From Pseudomonas arsenicoxydans (GTDB taxonomy: Bacteria; Pseudomonadota; Gammaproteobacteria; Pseudomonadales; Pseudomonadaceae): 64,000 nt of DNA. The stretch is from contig NZ_RCZE01000002.1 in NCBI RefSeq assembly GCF_006438915.1, positions 189,144-253,143 of the forward strand. Direction: 5' to 3'. The notes under the pieces were generated by a model. It did not search any database. It was not told the DNA's origin and worked only from the letters and a program-made list of their open reading frames with translations. This document shows positions 8,809 through 17,163 of this stretch, in pieces. The position numbers were made by a program, and so were the translations under genes. Positions within the stretch are counted from its first letter, which is position 1. Each line of letters opens with the position of its first letter.

Positions 8809-9426
8809 TCAGCCCAACACCACCAACCGGTTCGGCAGTTCATTGCGCACCTGCGTCACCGGCACGTGCACTTTGAGCAACTCGCCACACGCCTCAATGC
8901 AGGTCACGAACCCTTGCAACGTCTGTCCCTGTTTCACCTGCTGGGTGAACGCCGCCACAATCGAATCCCAGTTCTTGTTGTCCAGCCGTTTGGAAATCCC
9001 TTCATCCACCAGGATTTCCACATAGCGCTCCGCTTCGCAGACAAAAATCAGCATCCCGGTGCTACCGACTGTGTGGTGCAGGTTCTGCTCCAGGAATTGC
9101 CGGCGCGCCAGGTTCGAGGCGCGCCAGTGCCGTACTGAGCGCGGGACCAGGTGCGTGGTGACTTTCGGGAGGCGGAACACCAGACACAGCACGATGAAGG
9201 TGATCCATTGCACCAGCAGCAGACTGTGCAAGGTCAGCCAGCCGCTGAGGTAATGCACGATCCCCGGCACCATCAGCGCCAGCAGGCTGGCCCACAGCAG
9301 TGGAATGTACGCATAGTCATCGGCGCGGGCGGCGAGCACGGTCACCAGTTCGGCGTCGGTATCGCGCTCGACCCGGGCAATCGCCTCGGCGACTTTGCGT
9401 TGTTCGTGTTCAGTCAGTAATGCCAT
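8809..9426 (-). CDS. TPM domain membrane protein
   Basis: This 205-residue protein is the last gene of a lemA-TPM-TPM operon. Residues 1-35 (LTEHEQRKVAEAIARVERDTDAELVTVLA) form the start of a TPM domain (PF04536). Two hydrophobic segments at about 43-60 and 65-82 form a membrane hairpin, and the domain resumes with GMLIFVCEAERYVEILVDEGI. ATG 9426 (MALLTEHEQ) is chosen because an upstream extension would run through the poly-glycine coding region of the preceding gene in another frame. It starts 28 bp after the YgcG-like gene ends. TPM proteins are linked to envelope stress and photosystem repair; the bacterial role is unclear. Confidence 0.8.
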   Translation of the reverse strand: MALLTEHEQRKVAEAIARVERDTDAELVTVLAARADDYAYIPLLWASLLALMVPGIVHYLSGWLTLHSLLLVQWITFIVLCLVFRLPKVTTHLVPRSVRHWRASNLARRQFLEQNLHHTVGSTGMLIFVCEAERYVEILVDEGISKRLDNKNWDSIVAAFTQQVKQGQTLQGFVTCIEACGELLKVHVPVTQVRNELPNRLVVLG

Positions 9427-9454
9427 GTTGAAAAGTGCCTGCTCATTATTGTTA

Positions 9455-10210
9455 TCACCAGCCGCCCGACGAACCGCCGCCCCCGAAACTGCCCCCGCCG
9501 CCGCTGAAGCCCCCGCCTCCACCGCCGCCACCAAAACCACCACCGCCGAAACCACCGCCCGATCCGCCCGAGCCCCCTCGGCCGGCGGGCAGAAGCCCGA
9601 GCATCTGCAACACAAAAATCGTCAGGATGAACAGCATCACCAGAAACACGAAGACGCCGGGATGGCGCGCCACGAAGTCGCTGTCCTCATTCCCTCGCGG
9701 CTCATAGACCGTCGAGGGTTCATCCAGCGGACTGCCGCCCAACACCACCAGCATCGCCGCGACCCCGTCGCTGATGCCTTTGCTGAAGTTGCCAGCCTTG
9801 AACGCCGGGGTGATCACTTGATTGATGATCACCGAACTTTGCGCGTCGGTCAGGCGATCTTCGAGGCCATAGCCGACTTCGATGCGCAATTTACGCTCAT
9901 CGCGCGCGACGATCAGCAGCGCGCCGTTATTTTTATCCTTCTGGCCAATGCCCCAGGCACGCCCCAGTTGGTAGCCGAAGTCCGCGATATCGGTGCCTTG
10001 CAAGTCCGGCAACGTGACCACCACCAACTGCTCGCCGGTGGCGCTTTCATGGGCCTGAAGTTGCTGTGTCAGTTGCTCGCGCACCGACGGCTCGATCATC
10101 TGGGCGTTATCGACCACCCGCCCGGTCAACGGCGGAAACTTCAACTCGGCCTGCGCCGTCAGGGCACACACCCAGAGCAACAGCATCAGCCCCACTTTCA
10201 ACACGCGCAT
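9455..10210 (-). CDS. YgcG family TPM domain protein with Gly-rich tail
   Basis: This encodes 251 residues. A signal peptide (MRVLKVGLMLLLWVCALTAQA) is followed by a TPM domain (about 25-150, including GRVVDNAQMI and RKLRIEVGYGLED), a membrane helix at about 185-205 (VFVFLVMLFILTIFVLQML) and a C-terminal tail of about 45 residues that is mostly glycine with Phe and Ser. That architecture is typical of YgcG. I start at ATG 10210 because GAGG lies six bases upstream; ATG 10222 four codons earlier lacks a ribosome site. The tail probably stays on the cytoplasmic side or becomes disordered at the membrane (inference). It follows lemA by 34 bp. Confidence 0.85.
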   Translation of the reverse strand: MRVLKVGLMLLLWVCALTAQAELKFPPLTGRVVDNAQMIEPSVREQLTQQLQAHESATGEQLVVVTLPDLQGTDIADFGYQLGRAWGIGQKDKNNGALLIVARDERKLRIEVGYGLEDRLTDAQSSVIINQVITPAFKAGNFSKGISDGVAAMLVVLGGSPLDEPSTVYEPRGNEDSDFVARHPGVFVFLVMLFILTIFVLQMLGLLPAGRGGSGGSGGGFGGGGFGGGGGGGGFSGGGGSFGGGGSSGGW

Positions 10211-10244
10211 TGGCAACCTCATCCGTGGTGATGCTTTTAGCCGG

Positions 10245-10853
10245 TCAGAACTTTACCTGAGGCGCCTTATCGGCATCCGGAGTGGTCGCCTCGAAGGTTT
10301 CGCGAATCGGCAAATCGCTGTACATCACGCTGTGCCACAGGCGACCGGGAAAGGTACGAATCTCGGTGTTGTACTTTTGCACCGCAAGGATGAAATCACG
10401 ACGGGCCACGGCGATGCGATTCTCGGTGCCTTCAAGTTGCGACTGCAAGGCGAGGAAGTTCTGGTTAGCCTTGAGGTCCGGATAACGCTCGGAGACCACC
10501 ATCAAACGGCTCAAGGCGCCGGTCAGTTGATCCTGGGCCTGCTGGAACTGTTTGAGCTTTTCCGGGTTATCCAGGGTCTTGGCGTCCACCTGAATCGACG
10601 TTGCCTTGGCCCGTGCTTCGATCACCGCGGTCAGGGTTTCTTCTTCATGCTTGGCATAGCCTTTGACGGTTTCCACCAGGTTGGGGATCAAGTCGGCGCG
10701 GCGCTGGTACTGGTTCTGCACCTGGCCCCACGCGGCCTTGGCCTGCTCGTCGAGGGTCGGAATCGTGTTGATGCCGCAGCCCGCGAGCAACGTGGTCAGC
10801 AACATCAAGGCTGCAACCTGCAGGCTCGAGCGATAGTGGTGTCTTGCATTCAT
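10245..10853 (-). CDS. lemA: LemA family lipoprotein
   Basis: This 202-residue protein has a lipoprotein signal peptide with lipobox LLAGC, so it is likely anchored at the envelope. Next comes the LemA helical core: AWGQVQNQYQRRADLIPNLVETVKGYA and FQQAQDQLTGALSRLMVVSERYPDLKANQNF, a long antiparallel coiled-coil fold. ATG 10853 follows GGGGAGTGACCCAG. It heads the three-gene lemA-TPM-TPM cluster, an arrangement seen in many bacteria. Note that this family is unrelated to the GacS kinase, also once called LemA in Pseudomonas. The role is probably in envelope maintenance but is not established. Confidence 0.85.
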   Translation of the reverse strand: MNARHHYRSSLQVAALMLLTTLLAGCGINTIPTLDEQAKAAWGQVQNQYQRRADLIPNLVETVKGYAKHEEETLTAVIEARAKATSIQVDAKTLDNPEKLKQFQQAQDQLTGALSRLMVVSERYPDLKANQNFLALQSQLEGTENRIAVARRDFILAVQKYNTEIRTFPGRLWHSVMYSDLPIRETFEATTPDADKAPQVKF

Positions 10854-11089
10854 CTGGGTCACTCCCCTGGCACATTCCGTTGAAAAACCAATCACACCCT
10901 TCTGACCGGGCACTTGGGGCATAATCTGTCGCCGCCACTGGATTGCATCGAGCCAATGGGCTAAAAGATGCCCCTGCACAAAAAACACGCAGAAGTGTGC
11001 TGCATTTACCTGAACAACAATAGTCGCTCCCTAACTTTTGGCTGACCGGCGCGTATTCACGGCCGTTTAGGCTTTTGAGAAAACTATTC

Positions 11090-13381
11090 ATGAAGAAGCT
11101 GTGTTTGCTGGGCCTGTTCGTCAGCCTGGCCAGTCATAACGTATTGGCCGCCACGACGCCCGCACCTCTGGAGAACAAGGACGCCTTCATCAGCAACCTG
11201 ATGAAGCAGATGACCCTCGATGAAAAGATCGGCCAATTGCGCCTGATCAGCATCGGCCCGGAAATGCCACGCGAACTGATCCGCAAGGAAATCGCGGCCG
11301 GCAACATCGGCGGCACGTTCAACTCGATCACCCGCCCGGAAAACCGTCCGATGCAGGACGCGGCCATGCGCAGCCGGTTGAAGATCCCGATGTTCTTCGC
11401 CTACGACGTGATCCACGGCCACCGCACCATTTTCCCGATCCCGCTGGCCCTGGCCTCGAGCTGGGACATGGACGCCATTGGCCTGTCCGGGCGCATCGCC
11501 GCCAAGGAAGCCTCATCGGACGGCGTCGACCTCACCTTCGCGCCGATGGTCGACATCTCCCGCGATCCGCGTTGGGGCCGTACGTCAGAAGGCTTCGGTG
11601 AGGACACTTATCTGGTGTCGCGCATTGCCGGCGTGATGGTCAGAGCTTTCCAGGGCTCAGGCGCCAACTCGGCCGACAGCATCATGGCCAGCGTCAAGCA
11701 CTTTGCCTTGTACGGCGCGGTCGAGGGCGGTCGCGACTACAACGTCGTCGACATGAGCCCGGTCAAGATGTACCAGGACTACCTGCCTCCGTACCGCGCG
11801 GCGATTGACGCCGGTGCCGGCGGGGTGATGGTTGCCCTGAACTCGATCAACGGCGTGCCGGCCACCGCCAATACCTGGCTGATGAATGACCTGTTGCGCA
11901 AGGAGTGGGGCTTCAAAGGCCTGGCGGTCAGCGACCACGGGGCGATTTTCGAGCTGATCAAACACGGTGTGGCCGCTGACGGTCGCGAAGCCGCGAAGCT
12001 GGCGATCAAGGCCGGCATCGACATGAGCATGAACGACACCCTGTACGGCAAAGAGCTGCCGGGGCTGTTGAAGGCAGGCGAGATCGAGCAAAGCGACATC
12101 GACAACGCCGTGCGTGAAGTGCTCGCCGCCAAGTACGACATGGGCCTGTTCAAGGACCCGTACCTGCGCATCGGCAAGGCTGAAGATGATCCGGCCGACA
12201 CCAACGCCGATAGTCGTCTGCACCGCGCCGAGGCCCGCGATGTCGCGCGCCGCAGCATGGTGTTGCTGAAGAACCAGGGCGAAACCCTGCCGCTGAAGAA
12301 AACCGCAAAAATCGCCTTGGTCGGTCCACTGGCCAAGGCACCGATCGACATGATGGGCAGTTGGGCCGCCAACGGTCGCCCTGCGCAATCGGTCACGCTG
12401 TTCGACGGCATGACCGCTGCACTGGGTTCGCAATCGGCGCTGATCTACGCCCGTGGCGCCAACATCACCAGCGACAAGAAGATGCTGGATTACCTGAACT
12501 TCCTCAACTTCGACGCCCCGGAAGTGGTGGATGATCCGCGTCCGGCCAACGTGTTGATCGACGAAGCGGTGAAAGCGGCCAAGGACGCTGACATAGTGGT
12601 GGCAGCGGTTGGCGAATCCCGTGGCATGTCGCACGAATCGTCGAGCCGCACGGACATCAACATTCCGCAAAACCAGCGCGAACTGATCCGCGCCTTGAAA
12701 GCCACCGGCAAGCCACTGGTGCTGGTGTTGATGAACGGCCGTCCGCTGTCGATTCTCGAAGAGAAAGAACAGGCTGACGCGATTCTGGAAACCTGGTTCA
12801 CCGGCACAGAAGGCGGCAACGCCATCGCCGACGTGCTGTTCGGCGACTACAACCCGTCGGGCAAACTGCCGATCACCATCCCGCGCTCGGTGGGTCAGAT
12901 TCCGACCTACTACAATCACCTGAGCATTGGCCGGCCGTTCACGCCGGGCAAACCGGGCAACTACACCTCGCAGTATTTCGATGACACCACAGGTCCCCTG
13001 TTCCCGTTTGGTTTCGGTTTGAGCTACACCGATTTCAGCCTGAGCGACATGGCCCTGTCGTCGACCACGCTGAACAAGACTGGCAAGCTCGACGCCATCG
13101 TCACGCTGAAAAACACCGGCAAGCGTGACGGAGAAACCGTGGTGCAGTTGTACATCCAGGACGTGACCGGCTCGATGATCCGGCCGCTCAAGGAACTGAA
13201 GAACTTCCAGAAAGTCATGCTCAAGGCCGGCGAACAGAAAGTCGTGCACTTCACCATCACCGAGGACGACCTGAAGTTCTATAACACCCAGCTCAAGTTC
13301 GCTGCCGAGCCGGGCAAGTTCAACGTGCAGATCGGCCTGGACTCCCAGGACGTGACGCAGCAGAGCTTTGAATTGCTGTAA
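11090..13381 (+). CDS. bglX: Periplasmic beta-glucosidase (GH3), BglX
   Basis: This 763-residue exported glycosidase has a Sec signal peptide (MKKLCLLGLFVSLASHNVLA), a GH3 N-terminal barrel (about 30-360) with KHF (203-205) and the nucleophile in GLAVSDHG (Asp282), a GH3 C-terminal domain (about 390-610) and a fibronectin-III-like domain (about 650-740). Length and domain order match E. coli BglX. It should hydrolyse beta-glucosides in the periplasm; in pseudomonads a role with periplasmic glucans or polysaccharide has been discussed. It is divergent from lemA and monocistronic. ATG 11090 starts the signal peptide; a TTG five codons upstream is less likely. Confidence 0.92.
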   Translation: MKKLCLLGLFVSLASHNVLAATTPAPLENKDAFISNLMKQMTLDEKIGQLRLISIGPEMPRELIRKEIAAGNIGGTFNSITRPENRPMQDAAMRSRLKIPMFFAYDVIHGHRTIFPIPLALASSWDMDAIGLSGRIAAKEASSDGVDLTFAPMVDISRDPRWGRTSEGFGEDTYLVSRIAGVMVRAFQGSGANSADSIMASVKHFALYGAVEGGRDYNVVDMSPVKMYQDYLPPYRAAIDAGAGGVMVALNSINGVPATANTWLMNDLLRKEWGFKGLAVSDHGAIFELIKHGVAADGREAAKLAIKAGIDMSMNDTLYGKELPGLLKAGEIEQSDIDNAVREVLAAKYDMGLFKDPYLRIGKAEDDPADTNADSRLHRAEARDVARRSMVLLKNQGETLPLKKTAKIALVGPLAKAPIDMMGSWAANGRPAQSVTLFDGMTAALGSQSALIYARGANITSDKKMLDYLNFLNFDAPEVVDDPRPANVLIDEAVKAAKDADIVVAAVGESRGMSHESSSRTDINIPQNQRELIRALKATGKPLVLVLMNGRPLSILEEKEQADAILETWFTGTEGGNAIADVLFGDYNPSGKLPITIPRSVGQIPTYYNHLSIGRPFTPGKPGNYTSQYFDDTTGPLFPFGFGLSYTDFSLSDMALSSTTLNKTGKLDAIVTLKNTGKRDGETVVQLYIQDVTGSMIRPLKELKNFQKVMLKAGEQKVVHFTITEDDLKFYNTQLKFAAEPGKFNVQIGLDSQDVTQQSFELL

Positions 13382-13402
13382 TCCCCCAGGCAACGCATAC
13401 CC

Positions 13403-13566
13403 AATGTGGGAGCGGGCTTGCTCGCGAAAGCGGAGTGTCAGTCGACATCATCGTTGACTGACACGCCCCCTTCGCGAGCAAGCCCGCTCCCACATTTGAT
13501 TGGGGTTGCATACAAACTTTGTAATCGCCGCTGTACCCCTGCGCGAGCAAGCTCGGCTCCTACAGG
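13403..13566. repeat. REPIN plus a third, diverged REP arm
   Basis: A forward arm (13403-13432) and a reverse arm (13469-13497) form a REPIN. A diverged reverse arm (13540-13566, GCGCGAGCAAGCTCGGCTCC) looks like a hybrid with the class at 7227-7295. The cluster separates convergent bglX and clsB. Confidence 0.85.
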
Positions 13567-13584
13567 GGTTTTGCGGTGTGGTGG

Positions 13585-14742
13585 CTATCCGCGGCGATCC
13601 AGCAGATTCACCACCAGCCGATCCACCCATCCCCAGACCCGTTGCTTGACCCGCCGCCACAGCGGTCGGCGCTGCCATGCCTCCAGGCTCACTTCCTGGC
13701 TCTGCGCAAAGTCCCGTTCAAAACTCCCCGCCACTGCCAGCGTCAGCCCTGGGTCCAGCGCTTCAAGGTTGGCTTCCAGGTTGAAGCGCAGGTTCCAGTG
13801 ATCGAAATTGCACGAGCCGATGCTCACCCAATCATCGATCAGGACCATTTTCAGGTGCAGGAAACACGGCTGGTACTCGAAGATTTTGACCCCGGCCTTG
13901 AGCAGTCGCGGGTAGTAGCGATGTCCGGCGTAGCGCACTGACGGGTGATCGGTGCGTGGCCCGGTCAACAACAGGCGTACGTCAACACCCCGGGCGGCGG
14001 CTCGGCGCAACGAGCGGCGGACTTTCCAGGTCGGCAGGAAGTACGGCGTCGCCAGCCAGATACGTTGCTGGCCGCTGTTCAACGCGCGAACCAGCGATTG
14101 CAGAATGTCACGGTGCTGGCGGGCGTCCGCATAGGCCACCCGGCCCATGCCTTCACCCACCGACGGTACTCGCGGCAGGCGCGGCAAACCGAAATGCGAA
14201 GCCGGTTTCCAGGCGCGCCGATGGCGGTTGGCGATCCATTGGCGGTCGAATAGCAACTGCCAGTCAATGACCAAAGGCCCGGTGATTTCCACCATCACTT
14301 CGTGCCATTCACTGGTGTCTTCACCCGGCGTCCAGAACTCATCAGTGACCCCCGTGCCACCGACCACCGCCAGACTTTGATCGACCAGCAACAGCTTGCG
14401 GTGATCGCGGTAGAAGTTGCCGACCCAACGCCGCCAGTTCAGGCGATTGTAGAAACGCAGTTCGACCCCGGCCGCCGTCAGGCGCTGACGCAAGGTCAGG
14501 GTGAACGCCAGGCTGCCATAGTCATCGAACAGGCAGCGCACGCGCACACCGCGCTCGGCTGCCGACACCAGGGCTTGCACCATGGCTTCGGCGCAGGCGC
14601 CCGCCTCCACCAGATACAACTCCAACTCGACCTGTTCTTCGGCGCGGGCAATCGCGACCAGCATGCGTGGGAAAAACTGCGGACCGTCGATCAGCAGCTC
14701 AAAGTGGTTACCTTCACGCCAGGGAAAGATTGCGCCGGCCAT
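13585..14742 (-). CDS. clsB: Phospholipase D superfamily cardiolipin synthase, ClsB-like
   Basis: This 385-residue protein has two HKD catalytic motifs: HRKLLLVD (His114, Lys116, Asp121) and HLKMVLID (His296, Lys298, Asp303), each followed by the usual GG(T)/GS(C)N turn. There is no N-terminal membrane anchor, and the length fits ClsB rather than ClsA (about 480 residues with two helices). It should form cardiolipin from phosphatidylglycerol and another phospholipid at the inner membrane. The ATG begins two bases after the stop of the yceI-like gene, so the two are translationally linked. A basic C-terminal segment (RRPLWRRVKQRVW) may aid membrane binding. Confidence 0.8.
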   Translation of the reverse strand: MAGAIFPWREGNHFELLIDGPQFFPRMLVAIARAEEQVELELYLVEAGACAEAMVQALVSAAERGVRVRCLFDDYGSLAFTLTLRQRLTAAGVELRFYNRLNWRRWVGNFYRDHRKLLLVDQSLAVVGGTGVTDEFWTPGEDTSEWHEVMVEITGPLVIDWQLLFDRQWIANRHRRAWKPASHFGLPRLPRVPSVGEGMGRVAYADARQHRDILQSLVRALNSGQQRIWLATPYFLPTWKVRRSLRRAAARGVDVRLLLTGPRTDHPSVRYAGHRYYPRLLKAGVKIFEYQPCFLHLKMVLIDDWVSIGSCNFDHWNLRFNLEANLEALDPGLTLAVAGSFERDFAQSQEVSLEAWQRRPLWRRVKQRVWGWVDRLVVNLLDRRG

Positions 14743-14744
14743 GG

Positions 14745-15335
14745 TCAGCGCGCCGTGAAAATCAGTACCGCACCCACCGGTACCGACAGGCTGATGGCCG
14801 ACAAATCGGCGACCTTGCGCAACACTTCCAGCCCGGGGGCCAGATCAAAATCTTCGGCATTGATCACCAGCGGCTCCAGCGTTACCACTTGAAAGCGTCG
14901 GTCATCGAGACGCGTCGCCAACAGTTCGGCGTTGTATTGATGGTGCTTGCCATGCAGGTTGACGGTCAGCGGCAAGCGCAACTCCAACTGTGCGCCGGGC
15001 GCGAGGTCGTTGATCGGGCGCAGATCAATCTGTGCGGTGATCAACGCTTCGGGAAAGGTCTGGATCTCGAAAAGCTCCTTGCGCATGCGTTCATCGCGCA
15101 ACGGGATGCCACTGTTCACCGACTCCAGCTCGACTTCCACCTCGGCCAGGCCTTTGGCGTCGACCTTGCCGTGCAGCACCAGAAAACGCTGCACTTCGGA
15201 GAGGTTGGCGTTTTTGGTGCTGATGAACGACAACCGCGAGGACTCGCCGTCCAGATACCAATCGGCATGGGCCGACAGCGTGGCACAGGCCAACAGCAGG
15301 AACGCGAGGGTTTTACAGAGGGAGCGGTTGAACAT
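14745..15335 (-). CDS. YceI family periplasmic protein
   Basis: This 196-residue protein has a Sec signal peptide (MFNRSLCKTLAFLLLACATLSAHA) followed by a YceI-like lipocalin-type beta barrel: WYLDGESSRLSFISTKNANLSEVQRF, with VELESVNSGIPLRDERMRKELF and KVADLSAISLSVPVGAVL. Relatives bind isoprenoid lipids in the periplasm. It is directly upstream of, and almost touching, the clsB-like gene, so a shared transcript is likely. Whether the two act on the same lipid is unknown. Confidence 0.8.
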   Translation of the reverse strand: MFNRSLCKTLAFLLLACATLSAHADWYLDGESSRLSFISTKNANLSEVQRFLVLHGKVDAKGLAEVEVELESVNSGIPLRDERMRKELFEIQTFPEALITAQIDLRPINDLAPGAQLELRLPLTVNLHGKHHQYNAELLATRLDDRRFQVVTLEPLVINAEDFDLAPGLEVLRKVADLSAISLSVPVGAVLIFTAR

Positions 15336-15417
15336 AGAGACTCATTTGCAGATAAACCTGCACGAACCTTAACCGCCCGTGAGCAAGATGCAAACTGTCC
15401 GTCACTGCCACTGAGCA

Positions 15418-15562
15418 TTTGTGGCGAGGGGGCTTGCTCCCGCTCGGCTGCGAAGCAGCCGCAAAACCAGCATCCGCTTTCTGACTGGAGAAACCAGTTT
15501 GATGATTTTGGGAGCGCTTCGCACTCCAGCGGGAGCAAGCTCCCTCGCCACAAAAGCCCCCT
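15418..15562. repeat. Extended REPIN, third sequence class, with partial extra arm
   Basis: The outer arms TTGTGGCGAGGGGGCTTGCT and GGAGCAAGCTCCCTCGCCAC flank an inverted interior like that of 8643-8777. A partial further arm (CCCCCTCGCCACAG) follows at about 15557-15572. Confidence 0.85.
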
Positions 15563-15588
15563 CGCCACAGAAAGCTGCAGCGCAATCA

Positions 15589-15906
15589 CTATTGCAGGCG
15601 GCAGCCTTGGCGTTCACCCATCCACACAGCACTGTTGCTGCGGCCCATGCCGCTGACCGTGACGCGTTTGCTGGAGGCGTCATCGACAAAGCGGCTGGTG
15701 GGCAGCCACTGCTTTACGTAGCTGTGGCAATACCGGGCCTCGTTGTTCATCACATACCGACACGAGCAATATTCCTTGGCAGTGTAGGCGCTGATGATGT
15801 CGGGGAACGCCCACAGCGCCACGCGCTCCTGCCAGATCCAGCCGAGCAGCGCGAGCAGCAATACCAGGAACAATGCGCTGAACGGTCTACTCCGAAGAAA
15901 ACTCAT
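15589..15906 (-). CDS. Small membrane-anchored protein of unknown function
   Basis: This encodes 105 residues. One N-terminal hydrophobic helix (PFSALFLVLLLALLGWIW) acts as an anchor or uncleaved signal. It is followed by about 80 polar residues with four cysteines (CSCRYVM..., YCHSY and GERQGCRLQ), which suggests an exported domain with disulfides. The ATG overlaps the stop of the upstream serine hydrolase gene as ATGA, implying translational coupling and a linked function. I do not recognise a family. Confidence 0.7.
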   Translation of the reverse strand: MSFLRSRPFSALFLVLLLALLGWIWQERVALWAFPDIISAYTAKEYCSCRYVMNNEARYCHSYVKQWLPTSRFVDDASSKRVTVSGMGRSNSAVWMGERQGCRLQ

Positions 15907-16997
15907 GGCTGCACCTTCTGAGCAAAAGCCTTGAGCGCGAGTCTGAGCAAATCGTTGTGCTGGTAGCTCTCGTCGCGATCATCGCCATAGCGCACGATCA
16001 CCAGGTTTTCGCTGGGGATCACGTACATCGCCTGGCCCCAATGGCCCAGTGCGGCGTAGGTATCGGCGGGAGCATCGGGCCAGGGTTGCGCGGCGCCATC
16101 CACCGCGCGATTGAGCCACCATTGACCGCCGGGAACGGCGTCATCCTGATGGGCTTTGTAGTGAGCAAACGGCTGGCGATTGAAGGCGACCCAGTCTTCA
16201 GGCAGCAATTGACGACCCTGCCAGCGACCGTCGCGCGCCATCAACAGACCGACTCGCGCCAGATCCCGAGCCGTCAGGTAGGCGTAAGACGACGCGACGA
16301 AAACACCGGTGGCATCGGTTTCCCAGACGGCGTGGTGAATGCCCAAGGGGTCGAACAGCGCGGTCCAGGGATAGTCCGGATAACGTTTCGGACCGACGAT
16401 GGTTTTGAGGGCGGCAGCCAGCAGACCACTGTCACCACTGGAGTAACGAAAAGCCTGATCGGGCTTGGCGTACTCGGCATGCTCGGCGGTGAACGCGGCC
16501 ATGTCCTGATGTCCACGGGTGTAGAGCATCGCCACCACCGAAGATTTTAACGGGGCGTATTCATAGTCTTCCTGCCAATCCAGCCCCGAAGCCCAATGCA
16601 GCAGGTCAGCCATCGTCACGTCGGGGTGTTTTTTCATCGGCGGATAAAACGTCTGCACCGGGTCCTGGAGTTTGAACAGTCCTTCGCCATACGCCACTCC
16701 CAGCACCGTGGCCATCAAGCTTTTGCTGATGGACCAGGTCAGGTGCGGCGTGTCGGCGGTGGTCGGGCCGGCGTAGCGTTCGTAGATCAATTGTCCGTCG
16801 CGAATCACCAGCAAGGCGTCGGTGCGGATGCCTGTTCGGGTGCTGTCGTCGCGGGGTGGAAAGGCATAGGTTTCCAGGGCTTGAAGCGCTGGCCCGGTGA
16901 TGACCGGGCCGGTTGACCATTGCTCGGCTGGCCAGTTTTCGGCGTGGGCCGGGTGGCTGAGCAGCAGCATGACAATCAGGGACAAGCCTTTGAACAT
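15903..16997 (-). CDS. Serine hydrolase of the beta-lactamase/DD-peptidase fold
   Basis: This 364-residue exported protein has a signal peptide (MFKGLSLIVMLLLSHPAHA). Class C-like catalytic motifs are S-x-x-K at Ser89-Ile-Ser-Lys92 (LTWSISKSLM), Y-x-S at Tyr185-Ser-Ser (FRYSSGDSG) and HWGQ near residue 314 in place of KTG. This set is common in esterases and 6-aminohexanoate-dimer hydrolase relatives, so clinically relevant beta-lactamase activity is not implied. It probably acts in the periplasm. It overlaps the next gene by four bases (ATGA). Confidence 0.8.
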   Translation of the reverse strand: MFKGLSLIVMLLLSHPAHAENWPAEQWSTGPVITGPALQALETYAFPPRDDSTRTGIRTDALLVIRDGQLIYERYAGPTTADTPHLTWSISKSLMATVLGVAYGEGLFKLQDPVQTFYPPMKKHPDVTMADLLHWASGLDWQEDYEYAPLKSSVVAMLYTRGHQDMAAFTAEHAEYAKPDQAFRYSSGDSGLLAAALKTIVGPKRYPDYPWTALFDPLGIHHAVWETDATGVFVASSYAYLTARDLARVGLLMARDGRWQGRQLLPEDWVAFNRQPFAHYKAHQDDAVPGGQWWLNRAVDGAAQPWPDAPADTYAALGHWGQAMYVIPSENLVIVRYGDDRDESYQHNDLLRLALKAFAQKVQP

Positions 16998-17079
16998 GGC
17001 GTGGGCTCGGGAGGATTAACTTGCTGAGCCTAGTTGAGGTTGATGACAGTTTTTGGGTTTGTGTTGCTCTGGAGGCCGC

Positions 17080-17160
17080 CTTCGCGAGCAAGCCCGCTCC
17101 CACATTAGATCTGCGTCATCTACAAATCTAATGTGGGAGCGGGCTTGCTCGCGAAGGGGC
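17080..17160. repeat. REPIN
   Basis: Inverted REP arms at 17080-17106 (reverse) and 17130-17160 (forward) lie between the serine hydrolase gene and the acyl-CoA-dehydrogenase-like gene. Confidence 0.9.
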
Positions 17161-17163
17161 CAG

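Noticed and set aside
11657..13393. 578-codon open frame antisense to bglX
   Set aside because: It is a shadow of the GH3 gene, without motif or ribosome site.
15903..16997. Reading the serine hydrolase as an antibiotic-resistance beta-lactamase
   Set aside because: The KTG motif is replaced by HWG and the overall pattern fits esterase or 6-aminohexanoate hydrolase relatives; resistance is not supported.
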